Assembly (NCBI GenBank): GCA_040377605.1 | Contig: JBEIOK010000078.1 | Location: forward strand, 1 to 12,179 | Direction: 5' to 3' | Source: Solimonas sp040377605 | Lineage (GTDB): Bacteria; Pseudomonadota; Gammaproteobacteria; Nevskiales; Nevskiaceae | DNA: 12,179 nucleotides | Shown: piece by piece, positions 1-6,438 of the stretch | How the letters are laid out: the number at the start of each line of letters is the position of its first letter | How positions within the stretch are numbered: the stretch's first letter is position 1 | Program-made: the position numbers and the translations under genes | The notes under the pieces: model-generated | Told to the model about the DNA's origin: nothing | What the model saw: the letters and a program-made list of their open reading frames with translations, nothing else | Database searches by the model: none

Positions 1-759
1 CTCCTGCGCGACTTCGGTGTTGGCAATCAGGCCGATGCCGACGACGACGAAGTCGCATTCGATGCGCGTGCCGTCGGCCAGCTTGACCGCCGTCACCGGC
101 GACCCCTCGAAGCCGGCCATCTGCGCACCGGTACGCAGATCAACACCGGCCTCGCGATGCGCGCGCTCGAAGAAGGCCGAGACTTCCGGCACGGTCACGC
201 GCGCGAGTACGCGCGGCAGGCCCTCGAGCACCGTGACCTTGAGGCCGAGCTTGACCGCAACCGCCGCGACTTCGAGGCCGATGAAGCCGCCACCGACGAT
301 GACCACACGCTGGCCCTCGCTGCAATGCGCGCGGATACCCTGCACGTCAGCGATCGTGCGCAGCGGAAACACGTTGCTGGCATCGGCGCCCGGAACCGTC
401 AGCGGACGCGCACGGCCGCCGGTGGCCAGCACCAGCTTGTCGTACACCTGCGTTGTGCCATCCGCGAGGTGCACGGTCCGGGCCGCGCGGTCGATGCGGG
501 TGACCCGCGCGTTGCCGCGAAATTCGATATTGGCCTTCTGCAGCTGCGCTGCCTGCATCACATACAGGCCCTCCTCCTGCACGCTGCCGGCCAGATAGGC
601 CTTCGACAGGGGCGGACGCTTGTACGGCGGCTGTGGCTCTTCACCGAGAATGACGATGCGGCCGGCGAAGCCCAGCTTGCGCAGCTCGGCGGCGGATTCG
701 CCACCGGCCTGGCCGGCACCGACGATGACCACGGTGGAATCAGCGGTAAGTTCGCTCAT
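1..759 (-). CDS. FAD-dependent ferredoxin/rubredoxin reductase (N-terminal part, cut by window edge)
   Basis: This gene probably encodes the NAD(P)H-dependent flavoprotein that passes electrons to a small ferredoxin or rubredoxin, for a P450, dioxygenase or alkane hydroxylase. The 253 residues visible read from an ATG at 759 and run off the left edge; the family is usually about 400 residues, so about 150 C-terminal residues are missing. Seen in the sequence: an N-terminal FAD dinucleotide fold (VGAGQAGG, residues 13-20), the family motif YKRPPLSK (46-53), an ATGG motif before the second fold (112-115), and the NAD-binding fold VGGGFIGLE (155-163). This order is that of the BphA4/putidaredoxin-reductase group. 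Upstream lie 109 nt without a gene, and no clear Shine-Dalgarno sequence is seen before the ATG. The electron acceptor is not in the window, so the partner is unknown. Confidence 0.9.
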   Translation of the reverse strand, partial: MSELTADSTVVIVGAGQAGGESAAELRKLGFAGRIVILGEEPQPPYKRPPLSKAYLAGSVQEEGLYVMQAAQLQKANIEFRGNARVTRIDRAARTVHLADGTTQVYDKLVLATGGRARPLTVPGADASNVFPLRTIADVQGIRAHCSEGQRVVIVGGGFIGLEVAAVAVKLGLKVTVLEGLPRVLARVTVPEVSAFFERAHREAGVDLRTGAQMAGFEGSPVTAVKLADGTRIECDFVVVGIGLIANTEVAQE

Positions 760-820
760 GAAATCGGGCAGACAATCGGGAGAGAGGACGGCGACGGCGC
801 GGCAGTGTCACCGGGCCGTC

Positions 821-826
821 ATTGTA
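821..826 (-). promoter_or_regulatory. Candidate -10 box for the reductase gene
   Basis: On the minus strand the hexamer TACAAT lies 61 nt before the reductase ATG, in the gap between the lipase and reductase genes. It matches five of six positions of the sigma-70 -10 consensus. No convincing -35 element is seen 16-18 nt upstream, so this is a weak call. It would imply the reductase is transcribed separately from the lipase. Confidence 0.25.
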
Positions 827-850
827 GAAGCATCCCGCGTTTGAGGGAGA

Positions 851-864
851 GCGCCACCAGGCGC
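851..864 (-). terminator. Small GC hairpin just after the lipase gene
   Basis: GCGCC-ACCA-GGCGC forms a 5-bp stem with a 4-nt loop, beginning 5 nt after the lipase stop codon. There is no T-tract after it, so at best it is a weak or Rho-assisted transcription end or an mRNA-stabilising hairpin. Confidence 0.22.
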
Positions 865-868
865 ACGG

Positions 869-1912
869 CTATCGGGCGTAGGCCTTCAGCGGCGGCTCCG
901 TCGTCACCAGATTCAGGCCCGGCGCACCATTGGCGATCTCGATCGGCAGCAGTCCGAGGATCTCGACCAGGAAGTTCGGCGCCAGCGCCTGGTCCGGCAC
1001 GATCGGCAGCAGGCCGCACAGCGCCGCGCCGCCCGCACGCTCGACACTGGCCGGACCCGGATGCGTGATCGCGTCCAGCGCGAGTTCGAAACTCAGACGG
1101 TCGGTCAGGCCGATCGTGACGTGATCCACGATGCGGCCGGCACACACATCCTGCAGCAGGATGTTGGCCACGCGGGGATTGTCCAGCCCGAAATCCACGG
1201 CGGCCGTCGGCACCGGATAGACCGGCTGCACCAGTTCGTCGAATACCGTGTACAGCGCGGTGTAGTCGATATCGCCCGGGGTCTCGTCATCGCGATTGAC
1301 CGCCTGCATGTGCTCGGAATTGCCGATCAGCTGGCGAAACGCCGCCGGCAGCGGCAGCGGCGAGGCCGCGGGACTGACGCCCGGCACGATCGCGCCCAGC
1401 AGCGTGAACAGCGCCAGCGGGTCGGCACCGTGGTTGGGACCGGCCTGCATCACGAAGTCATCGACCGCGTCGCGCGCCGATGGCCACCACTTGATTGCCC
1501 AGCGCGGCACCGCGACGCCCTGGCTGTGGCCGATCACCGCCACCTTGCGCCCGCTCTCGGCGCGGATGCGGCGCAGCGCATGCACCACGTACTCCGCCGA
1601 AATCTGCAGGTCGCCGAGGCCGCGGTCCGGGTACGTCACCGTGCACACGTCAAAGCCGCGCGCCATCAGCAGCGGCTTGTAGGTCCAGTTGTACTGTTCC
1701 TGTCCGTGCGTGAAGGTGCCGTGCACCAGCAGGACCGGCGGCTTGTCGGGATGCGCAAACGGCGTGCACTCCAGCCCCGCGTCGAGCAGGGCGACATCGG
1801 TTTCCAGCCGGGGCTCGGCCGCAAGCTGCGCCTCACCGGCCAGGTCGGACCCGCAGGCGGCCAGCATTGCCGCAGCGCCCAGCAGTCCTGCAAGACGAAT
1901 CGATGCGCGCAT
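869..1912 (-). CDS. Lipoprotein alpha/beta-hydrolase lipase resembling Candida antarctica lipase B
   Basis: This is a predicted exported, lipid-anchored esterase/lipase of 347 residues. The ATG at 1912 is chosen because GGGGGAGGG lies 9 nt upstream and a lipoprotein signal peptide follows directly: a positively charged start, a hydrophobic stretch and the lipobox LAAC with Cys20. Gly21 follows, so retention in the inner membrane is not expected. The fold markers match the Candida antarctica lipase B (CALB) family, compared from memory: LDAGL before Cys49, LLVHGT with the oxyanion Thr66, GHSQG with nucleophile Ser130 and oxyanion Gln131, FDELVQP with Asp225, VDH with His264, and a C-terminal YAR. 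Cys49/Cys90 and Cys257/Cys299 fall at the spacings of two CALB disulphides. CALB's pocket Trp104 corresponds to His129 here. It stands 98 nt after the pterin synthase gene and 109 nt before the reductase gene, so co-transcription is uncertain. Lipase activity is inferred, not shown. Confidence 0.85.
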   Translation of the reverse strand: MRASIRLAGLLGAAAMLAACGSDLAGEAQLAAEPRLETDVALLDAGLECTPFAHPDKPPVLLVHGTFTHGQEQYNWTYKPLLMARGFDVCTVTYPDRGLGDLQISAEYVVHALRRIRAESGRKVAVIGHSQGVAVPRWAIKWWPSARDAVDDFVMQAGPNHGADPLALFTLLGAIVPGVSPAASPLPLPAAFRQLIGNSEHMQAVNRDDETPGDIDYTALYTVFDELVQPVYPVPTAAVDFGLDNPRVANILLQDVCAGRIVDHVTIGLTDRLSFELALDAITHPGPASVERAGGAALCGLLPIVPDQALAPNFLVEILGLLPIEIANGAPGLNLVTTEPPLKAYAR

Positions 1913-2010
1913 CGGCGATTCCCTCCCCCGTGATTGATGGGCGGGAGCATCGCCGCCAGCGGGGGCCACGACCTCAACCGTTCAGATGAACCCCGACGGA
2001 CGGCGTCGCG

Positions 2011-2445
2011 CTACTCGCCGCGGTAGCGGGCCCAGTTCTTGTCGGTCTCGAACAGGCAGATTTCATACAGCAGCGCGCCGAAGCGCGGCTGCAGCACCTG
2101 CCAGAACAGCACGGCGAGATTCTCGACGGTCGGATTGACGCCGCGACACACCACCGAATCGTGATTGAGGTGGCGGTGATCGACATCGTCGATCAGCAGT
2201 TCGCGTACCGCGTCCCGCACCTCGGTGACGTTGACGAGGATGCCGGTCCGGGGGTCGATCGGCCCCCGCAGCGTCACCTCGAGGACATAGTTGTGCCCGT
2301 GACCGTAGTCGTGCGCACATTTCCCGAACAGCGCGCGGTTCTCCTCGGGGCTGAGGTCATCCGACCACAGCCGGTGCGCGGCACAGAAGGTCTCGCGACG
2401 CGTGAGGTAAACGATGGGGCCGCTGTTGTTGCGCTCAGTCGTCAT
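2011..2445 (-). CDS. 6-pyruvoyl-tetrahydropterin synthase (PTPS-II type, QueD superfamily)
   Basis: The family converts 7,8-dihydroneopterin triphosphate to 6-pyruvoyl-tetrahydropterin (PTPS) or to 6-carboxy-tetrahydropterin (QueD, queuosine pathway). The protein is 144 residues from ATG 2445; a TTG at 2463 would add six residues. Zinc ligands His24, His49 and His51, catalytic Cys43, the Asp89-His90 pair and Glu133 are all present, at nearly the same numbers as in the human enzyme. The spacing is Cys-X5-HGH, as in PTPS-II enzymes of tetrahydrobiopterin synthesis, not the shorter Cys-X3-HGH of QueD. The C-terminal ETDKN...YRGE also resembles the animal enzyme. The start lies 11 nt inside the 3' end of the dehydrogenase gene, so translation is probably coupled. 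I therefore favour a biopterin-type role over queuosine, although members of this superfamily are promiscuous. Confidence 0.85.
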   Translation of the reverse strand: MTTERNNSGPIVYLTRRETFCAAHRLWSDDLSPEENRALFGKCAHDYGHGHNYVLEVTLRGPIDPRTGILVNVTEVRDAVRELLIDDVDHRHLNHDSVVCRGVNPTVENLAVLFWQVLQPRFGALLYEICLFETDKNWARYRGE

Positions 2446-3133
2446 TGCAATGGATCTCGACAATCGTGCCGGTCACCGGGCCTGACAGCGCGCGGTTGAG
2501 CAGGAATTCCACCGTGGGGGCGATCGCTTCGGGCGCGGTCTTCGGCTGCAGCCCCAGGGCCTCGACCATCGCCGTGCGCATCGTGCCCGGCGCCACGGCG
2601 TTGACGCGAATGCCGTGAGGCTTGCCTTCCAGCGCCAGCGCCTCGGTCAGGCCGACGATCGCATGCTTGGAGGTCGCATACGCGCCGAAGCCGGCAAAGC
2701 GCTGCATGCCGCGCAGCCCGCCGAGCGACGAGACATTGACGATGTCGCCCTGCACGCCTGCTTCGCGCCACAAACGCATCGCCGCGTAGCAGGCGTGAAA
2801 GGTACCGGCGACATTGATCGACATGACCTCGGCAAAGCGGGCCGGTGTCAGCTCATCCCAGATCGCGCCGCGGCCGAGAATCGCCGCACTGCAGACCAGA
2901 CCCGAGGGCTGGCACTCGCGGATCGCGGATTCCACCGCCGCCGCATCGCCGACATCCAGCGGATACAGGCGCGTCTGCCCGCCGAGCTCTGCGGCCACCG
3001 CCTGCAACAGGTCGGCGCGGCGACCCGCGAGCGCGACGCGATGGCCGGCTGCGACCAGTCGGCGCGCCACCGCCGCGCCAAGGCCGCTGCCGCCGCCAGT
3101 AATGAAGATGGGTCCAGGAGCGTGCACTGTCAT
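2435..3133 (-). CDS. Short-chain dehydrogenase/reductase (SDR), possible pterin reductase
   Basis: This is a cytoplasmic NAD(P)(H)-dependent oxidoreductase of 232 residues, a normal length for classical SDRs. It shows the cofactor motif TGGGSGLG (12-19), the adenine-pocket Asp60, CSAA where many SDRs have NNAG (81-84), a catalytic serine in NVSS (133-136), and YATSK with Tyr152 and Lys156. The PG motif after the sixth strand is at 182-183. Arg38-Arg39 after the second strand suggests NADPH preference. The ATG at 3133 is used; a GTG at 3154 is possible and neither has a good Shine-Dalgarno sequence. The substrate cannot be read from the sequence. The 11-nt overlap with the pterin synthase gene makes a sepiapterin-reductase-like role attractive, but this is inference from context. 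It begins 47 nt after the prpE stop codon. Confidence 0.88.
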   Translation of the reverse strand: MTVHAPGPIFITGGGSGLGAAVARRLVAAGHRVALAGRRADLLQAVAAELGGQTRLYPLDVGDAAAVESAIRECQPSGLVCSAAILGRGAIWDELTPARFAEVMSINVAGTFHACYAAMRLWREAGVQGDIVNVSSLGGLRGMQRFAGFGAYATSKHAIVGLTEALALEGKPHGIRVNAVAPGTMRTAMVEALGLQPKTAPEAIAPTVEFLLNRALSGPVTGTIVEIHCNDD

Positions 3134-3180
3134 AACCAGATTGTCGCACGCCACACCCTGGACAGACCGGCGCGCACCGT

Positions 3181-5058
3181 TCAGCGCCGCAGTGCCGCCT
3201 TGATTTCTTCCAGCGAGCGCGGATCGTCGATGGTGGCCGGCACCGTGTACGGCCGCCCGTCGGCGATCGCGCGCATCGTCGCCCGCAGTACCTTGCCGGA
3301 GCGCGTCTTCGGCAGTCGCGCGACCACCACGGCCTGCTTGAAGGCGGCCACCGCGCCGATCTGCGCGCGCACCCGTTCCACCAACTCCTTGAGAATCTGC
3401 TCCTGCGGCTTCTGCACGCCCGACTTCAGCACCACCAGCCCGACCGGGATCTGGCCCTTGAGCGCGTCAGCGACCCCGATGACCGCGCATTCGGCGATAT
3501 CCGGGTGCCCGCACAGCACCTCCTCCATCGCGCCGGTCGACAGGCGATGCCCGGCGACATTGATGATGTCGTCGATCCGCGACATCACCCACCAGTAGCC
3601 ATCGGCATCGGCATACCCGGCATCGCCTGCCAGGTAGTACCCGGGATAGCGCGTCAGATAGTTGTCGACGTAACCCTGCTCGTTGTTCCACATCGTCGGC
3701 AACGCGCCCGGCGGCAGCGGCAGCTTGATGACGACGTTGCCGATCGTGTCGGCCGGCACCTCGACCCCTTCCTCGTCCAGCACGCGCAGATCGAAACCCG
3801 GCACCGGCACGCTCGCCGATCCGGGCTTCACCGGCAGCGGTGTCAGGCCCTGGCAGTTGGCAATGGCCGGCCAGCCGAGTTCGGTCTGCCACCAGTGATC
3901 CACCACCGGCACCTGCAGCATGTCCTGCGCCCACACGATGGTGTCCGGATCACTGCGCTCGCCGGCGAGATACAGCGCCTGCAGGCAGGACAGGTCGTAC
4001 TGCTTCAGCAACTCGCCGCGCGGATCTTCCTTCTTGATCGCGCGAAACGCCGTAGGCGCCGTGAAAAAGGCCTTCACGCGGTGTTCCGCGATCACGCGCC
4101 AGAAGGCGCCGGCATCGGGCGTACCGACCGGCTTGCCTTCGTAGAGGATCGTTGTGCACCCGGCCAGCAGCGGTCCATACACGATGTAGGAATGGCCGAC
4201 GACCCAGCCGACATCCGACGCGGCCCAGAACACATCGCCGGCCTCGACGTTGTAGATCGCCTTCATCGAATAGTGCAGCGCGACCGCATGGCCGCCGTGG
4301 TCGCGTACCACGCCCTTGGGCTTGCCCGTGGTGCCCGAGGTGTAGAGCACATACAGCGGGTCGGTGGCGGCAACACTGACGCAGGCCGCCGGCTGCACGC
4401 CCTGCTGTGCGGCCTCCCACTCCAGATCACGACCGGCGATCAGTGTCGCCGTGGCTTGCGGACGCTGCAGGATGATGCAGGTGGCCGGCTTGTGCGCCGA
4501 CAGCTCGATCGCCTGATCCAGCAGCGGCTTGTACTCGATGACACGCCCCGGCTCGATACCGCAGCTCGCCGAGATCACCAGCACCGGCTGCGCGTCCTCG
4601 ATGCGCTTGGCCAGCTCCGGGGCCGCGAACCCTCCGAACACCACCGAGTGGATCGCGCCGATGCGCGCGCAGGCCAGCATCGCGATGGCTGCCTCCGGCA
4701 CCATCGGCAGGTAGATGACGACGCGCTCGCCCTTCTTGACGCCACGCGCCTGCAGCGCCCCGGCAAACCGCGCCACCGCGTCGCGCAGTTCGCGGTAGGT
4801 GTAGCGGCGCTGGTGCTGGGTCAGCGGACTGTCGTAGATCAGCGCGATCTGGTCGGCACGACCGTTATCGACATGGCGATCCAGCGCGTTGTAGCAGGTG
4901 TTCAGACGCCCGTCGGCAAACCAGCGGTACAGCGGTGCTCGGCTGCCATCAAGCACCCGGGTTGGCAGCTGGTCCCAGTGCAGGGCGCGGGCGGCCTCGC
5001 CCCAGAAGCCGGCAGGGTCGCTCAGCGAGCGGCGGAAATCGTTCTGGTAACGGCTCAT
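3181..5058 (-). CDS. prpE: Propionyl-CoA synthetase (PrpE-type AMP-forming acyl-CoA ligase)
   Basis: This enzyme activates propionate (and more slowly acetate) to the acyl-CoA with ATP, by way of an acyl-adenylate, in the cytoplasm. At 625 residues it matches PrpE (about 628) better than acetyl-CoA synthetase (about 650). Seen: the P-loop-like YTSGTTGKPKG (239-249), RDHGGHAVAL (252-261, the PrpE form of this stretch), SDVGWVVGHSYIVYGPLLAG, WWQTE (389-393), GD with Asp479, and the C-terminal PKTRSGK whose Lys589 is the lysine acetylated in Acs/PrpE enzymes. The last residues (TIDDPRSLEEI) also follow E. coli PrpE. The ATG at 5058 has a strong AAGGAG 9 nt upstream. It lies between the esterase gene (34 nt) and the SDR gene (47 nt), probably in one operon. 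No methylcitrate-cycle genes are beside it. Confidence 0.93.
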   Translation of the reverse strand: MSRYQNDFRRSLSDPAGFWGEAARALHWDQLPTRVLDGSRAPLYRWFADGRLNTCYNALDRHVDNGRADQIALIYDSPLTQHQRRYTYRELRDAVARFAGALQARGVKKGERVVIYLPMVPEAAIAMLACARIGAIHSVVFGGFAAPELAKRIEDAQPVLVISASCGIEPGRVIEYKPLLDQAIELSAHKPATCIILQRPQATATLIAGRDLEWEAAQQGVQPAACVSVAATDPLYVLYTSGTTGKPKGVVRDHGGHAVALHYSMKAIYNVEAGDVFWAASDVGWVVGHSYIVYGPLLAGCTTILYEGKPVGTPDAGAFWRVIAEHRVKAFFTAPTAFRAIKKEDPRGELLKQYDLSCLQALYLAGERSDPDTIVWAQDMLQVPVVDHWWQTELGWPAIANCQGLTPLPVKPGSASVPVPGFDLRVLDEEGVEVPADTIGNVVIKLPLPPGALPTMWNNEQGYVDNYLTRYPGYYLAGDAGYADADGYWWVMSRIDDIINVAGHRLSTGAMEEVLCGHPDIAECAVIGVADALKGQIPVGLVVLKSGVQKPQEQILKELVERVRAQIGAVAAFKQAVVVARLPKTRSGKVLRATMRAIADGRPYTVPATIDDPRSLEEIKAALRR

Positions 5059-5092
5059 CGTATGGCTCTCCTTGACGCGATGCCGCCGCGGC

Positions 5093-6238
5093 CTAGACCG
5101 ACGGCGTGCGCCGCTGTCGCGCGTGAGGCTTGGAATCGTCAGACGCCCGCGCCGGCATCGCTGCGACCGCGCGCTCGGCGCGCGCCGTGGCGGGCAACCC
5201 GAGCTGCGCCTGCAGGTAGGTCAGCATGTCCTGTCGCGCCAGCCGCACCTCCGGATACAGCGATCCGAACAGCGGGAACGCATGCGGCAGCATCGGCCAG
5301 ATCTCGCATCGCACGTCGACGCCATGCGCCTTGGCGCGGCGCGCAAACAGCACGCTGTCATCGAGCAGCACTTCGTTGTCACTGGCCAGCACGAATATCG
5401 GCGGGAACCCGCGGCAGTCGGCATACAGCGGCGACAACTCCGGATCCGAGGCGTCGTGATCGCCTGCGTACATCTCGTCAACCCGCTGCAACGCGGCGAT
5501 CGGCAGGATCGGATCCTGCTTCATGCGCCGCGGCCGCGAGTCCGGCGCGTGGATGCGGCCCAGCTCGGTCGCCGGCGAGACCGGCAGCGCGCAAGCCGGC
5601 ATCGGCCAGCCGTGCTTGCGGATACGCTGCAGCACACCCAGCGTCAGATTGCCGCCCGCCGAATCGCCACCGATGGCAATGCGCGAGGCCGGAAAGCCGA
5701 GATCCAGCAAGATGCGGTACGCGCGCTCGCAGTCGTCCAGCGCCGCCGGAAAGCGATTGCGCGGGGCCAGCCGGTAGTCCGGCAGAAACACATGCGCATC
5801 GAGCTTGGCCGCGAACCAGCACGCCATCTCCAGGTGCGCCATCGGCGAGGCCGGCAGGATGAACGCACCGCCGTGCAGCCACAGGATCACCGGCTTGGTG
5901 GTGTCGCGCAGATCGCCGACCACATGCCCCGGCAGCGCGCCGACCACCGTGTACTCCAGCGGCTGGCCATACGTTTTCGGGCAGCGCATGCGCGACATCT
6001 GCAACTGGATGCGCGCGATCTTCTCATCCGAGCCGCGGATCAGCCGCGCCAGCCACGGCCGCAGGAAGGTCTTCAGCAGCCAGGTGATGAAGCGGCTGCG
6101 GCGGCTGATGGTCACCGCCTTGCGCACGACCAGCCCTTCGGCGGGCGCGAGCAGCAGGGGTGCGGAGGACAGCAGAGGAGCGTCGGCGTTCATGTAATCC
6201 GGAAGCTTAGTGACGGAAACCGGGCGCGCGTCACCCAT
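5093..6238 (-). CDS. Alpha/beta hydrolase, hormone-sensitive-lipase (type IV) esterase
   Basis: This is a probable carboxylesterase of the HSL family, acting on short or medium acyl esters. The 381-residue protein has no clear signal peptide, though a basic/hydrophobic stretch at 46-67 may touch the membrane. It shows the HSL oxyanion motif HGGAF (122-126), the strand FLPDYRLAPRNRFPAALDD (151-169), GDSAGG with nucleophile Ser193 (191-196), an acidic segment SDNEVLLDD (286-294) that supplies the triad acid, and His319 in PHAF. The exact acid (Asp287, Glu289 or Asp293) cannot be fixed by eye. The start is uncertain: ATG 6238 or ATG 6193 (16 residues on), neither with a good Shine-Dalgarno sequence. 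The last 35 residues are a basic/Ala-rich tail beyond the fold. It is probably the first gene of the run esterase-prpE-SDR-PTPS. Confidence 0.88.
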   Translation of the reverse strand: MGDARPVSVTKLPDYMNADAPLLSSAPLLLAPAEGLVVRKAVTISRRSRFITWLLKTFLRPWLARLIRGSDEKIARIQLQMSRMRCPKTYGQPLEYTVVGALPGHVVGDLRDTTKPVILWLHGGAFILPASPMAHLEMACWFAAKLDAHVFLPDYRLAPRNRFPAALDDCERAYRILLDLGFPASRIAIGGDSAGGNLTLGVLQRIRKHGWPMPACALPVSPATELGRIHAPDSRPRRMKQDPILPIAALQRVDEMYAGDHDASDPELSPLYADCRGFPPIFVLASDNEVLLDDSVLFARRAKAHGVDVRCEIWPMLPHAFPLFGSLYPEVRLARQDMLTYLQAQLGLPATARAERAVAAMPARASDDSKPHARQRRTPSV

Positions 6239-6267
6239 TCAGGCGAGTCTGGCGCTGCGGGATCGAC

Positions 6268-6273
6268 ATCATA
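6268..6273 (-). promoter_or_regulatory. Candidate -10 box for the esterase-prpE operon
   Basis: TATGAT on the minus strand, 30 nt before the ATG at 6238, matches five of six positions of the -10 consensus. No good -35 element is visible, so activation by a regulator or a chance match are both possible. If used, transcription would start around 6260. Confidence 0.3.
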
Positions 6274-6321
6274 GGGGCATGGGCCCACCGGAATGATCGC
6301 CGCAGGCACCCGAGCGGTGAT

Positions 6322-6371
6322 TTCAGGGTCACTTCAAGAACAATTCAGGAAGATTTCAGACCTTCGTCAGG
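6322..6371 (+). promoter_or_regulatory. Five hexamer direct repeats at 11-bp period (OmpR/PhoB-type operator)
   Basis: Hexamers TTCAGG (6322), TTCAAG (6333), TTCAGG (6344), TTCAGA (6355) and GTCAGG (6366) start exactly 11 bp apart. Each carries TCA at the same place, and the spacers differ. Direct repeats at one helical turn are how OmpR/PhoB-family winged-helix proteins bind in tandem. The array lies in the 200-nt gap between the esterase gene (minus) and a small membrane protein gene (plus), ending 67 nt before the latter's ATG. An OmpR-type DNA-binding protein is encoded about 350 bp away and is the first candidate to bind it; a distant PhoB-like response regulator is equally possible. Confidence 0.6.
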
Positions 6372-6391
6372 ACCGCAGCCGCTCCTTCTCC

Positions 6392-6397
6392 TAGCCT
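6392..6397 (+). promoter_or_regulatory. Weak candidate -10 box after the repeat array
   Basis: TAGCCT keeps the T1, A2 and T6 that matter most in a -10 element, 20 bp after the last repeat. There is no obvious -35 element, so the repeats would take its place, as at activator-dependent promoters. Transcription would then begin near 6404, leaving a leader of about 35 nt. Confidence 0.25.
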
Positions 6398-6438
6398 GCA
6401 GCGCACGCACCATCCGACCACCAGGGAGGCAATTGCCC

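Noticed and set aside
1061..1933. Plus-strand open frame (290 codons) opposite the lipase gene.
   Set aside because: Composition is Arg/His/Gln-rich with no domain, and the minus-strand lipase is well supported.
1980..2000. Short inverted repeat (GTTC-ATCT-GAAC) after the pterin synthase gene as a terminator.
   Set aside because: Only four base pairs with no T-tract; too weak to call.
2011..2445. Annotation as QueD (queuosine synthesis).
   Set aside because: The Cys-to-HGH spacing is that of PTPS-II and no other queuosine gene is near. QueD activity is not excluded because the superfamily is promiscuous.
3505..5862. Very long plus-strand open frame (785 codons).
   Set aside because: It lies antisense to prpE and the esterase gene, which have complete family motifs. 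The plus-strand translation is rich in Arg, His, Ala and Pro with no recognisable domain, as expected for a GC-rich shadow.
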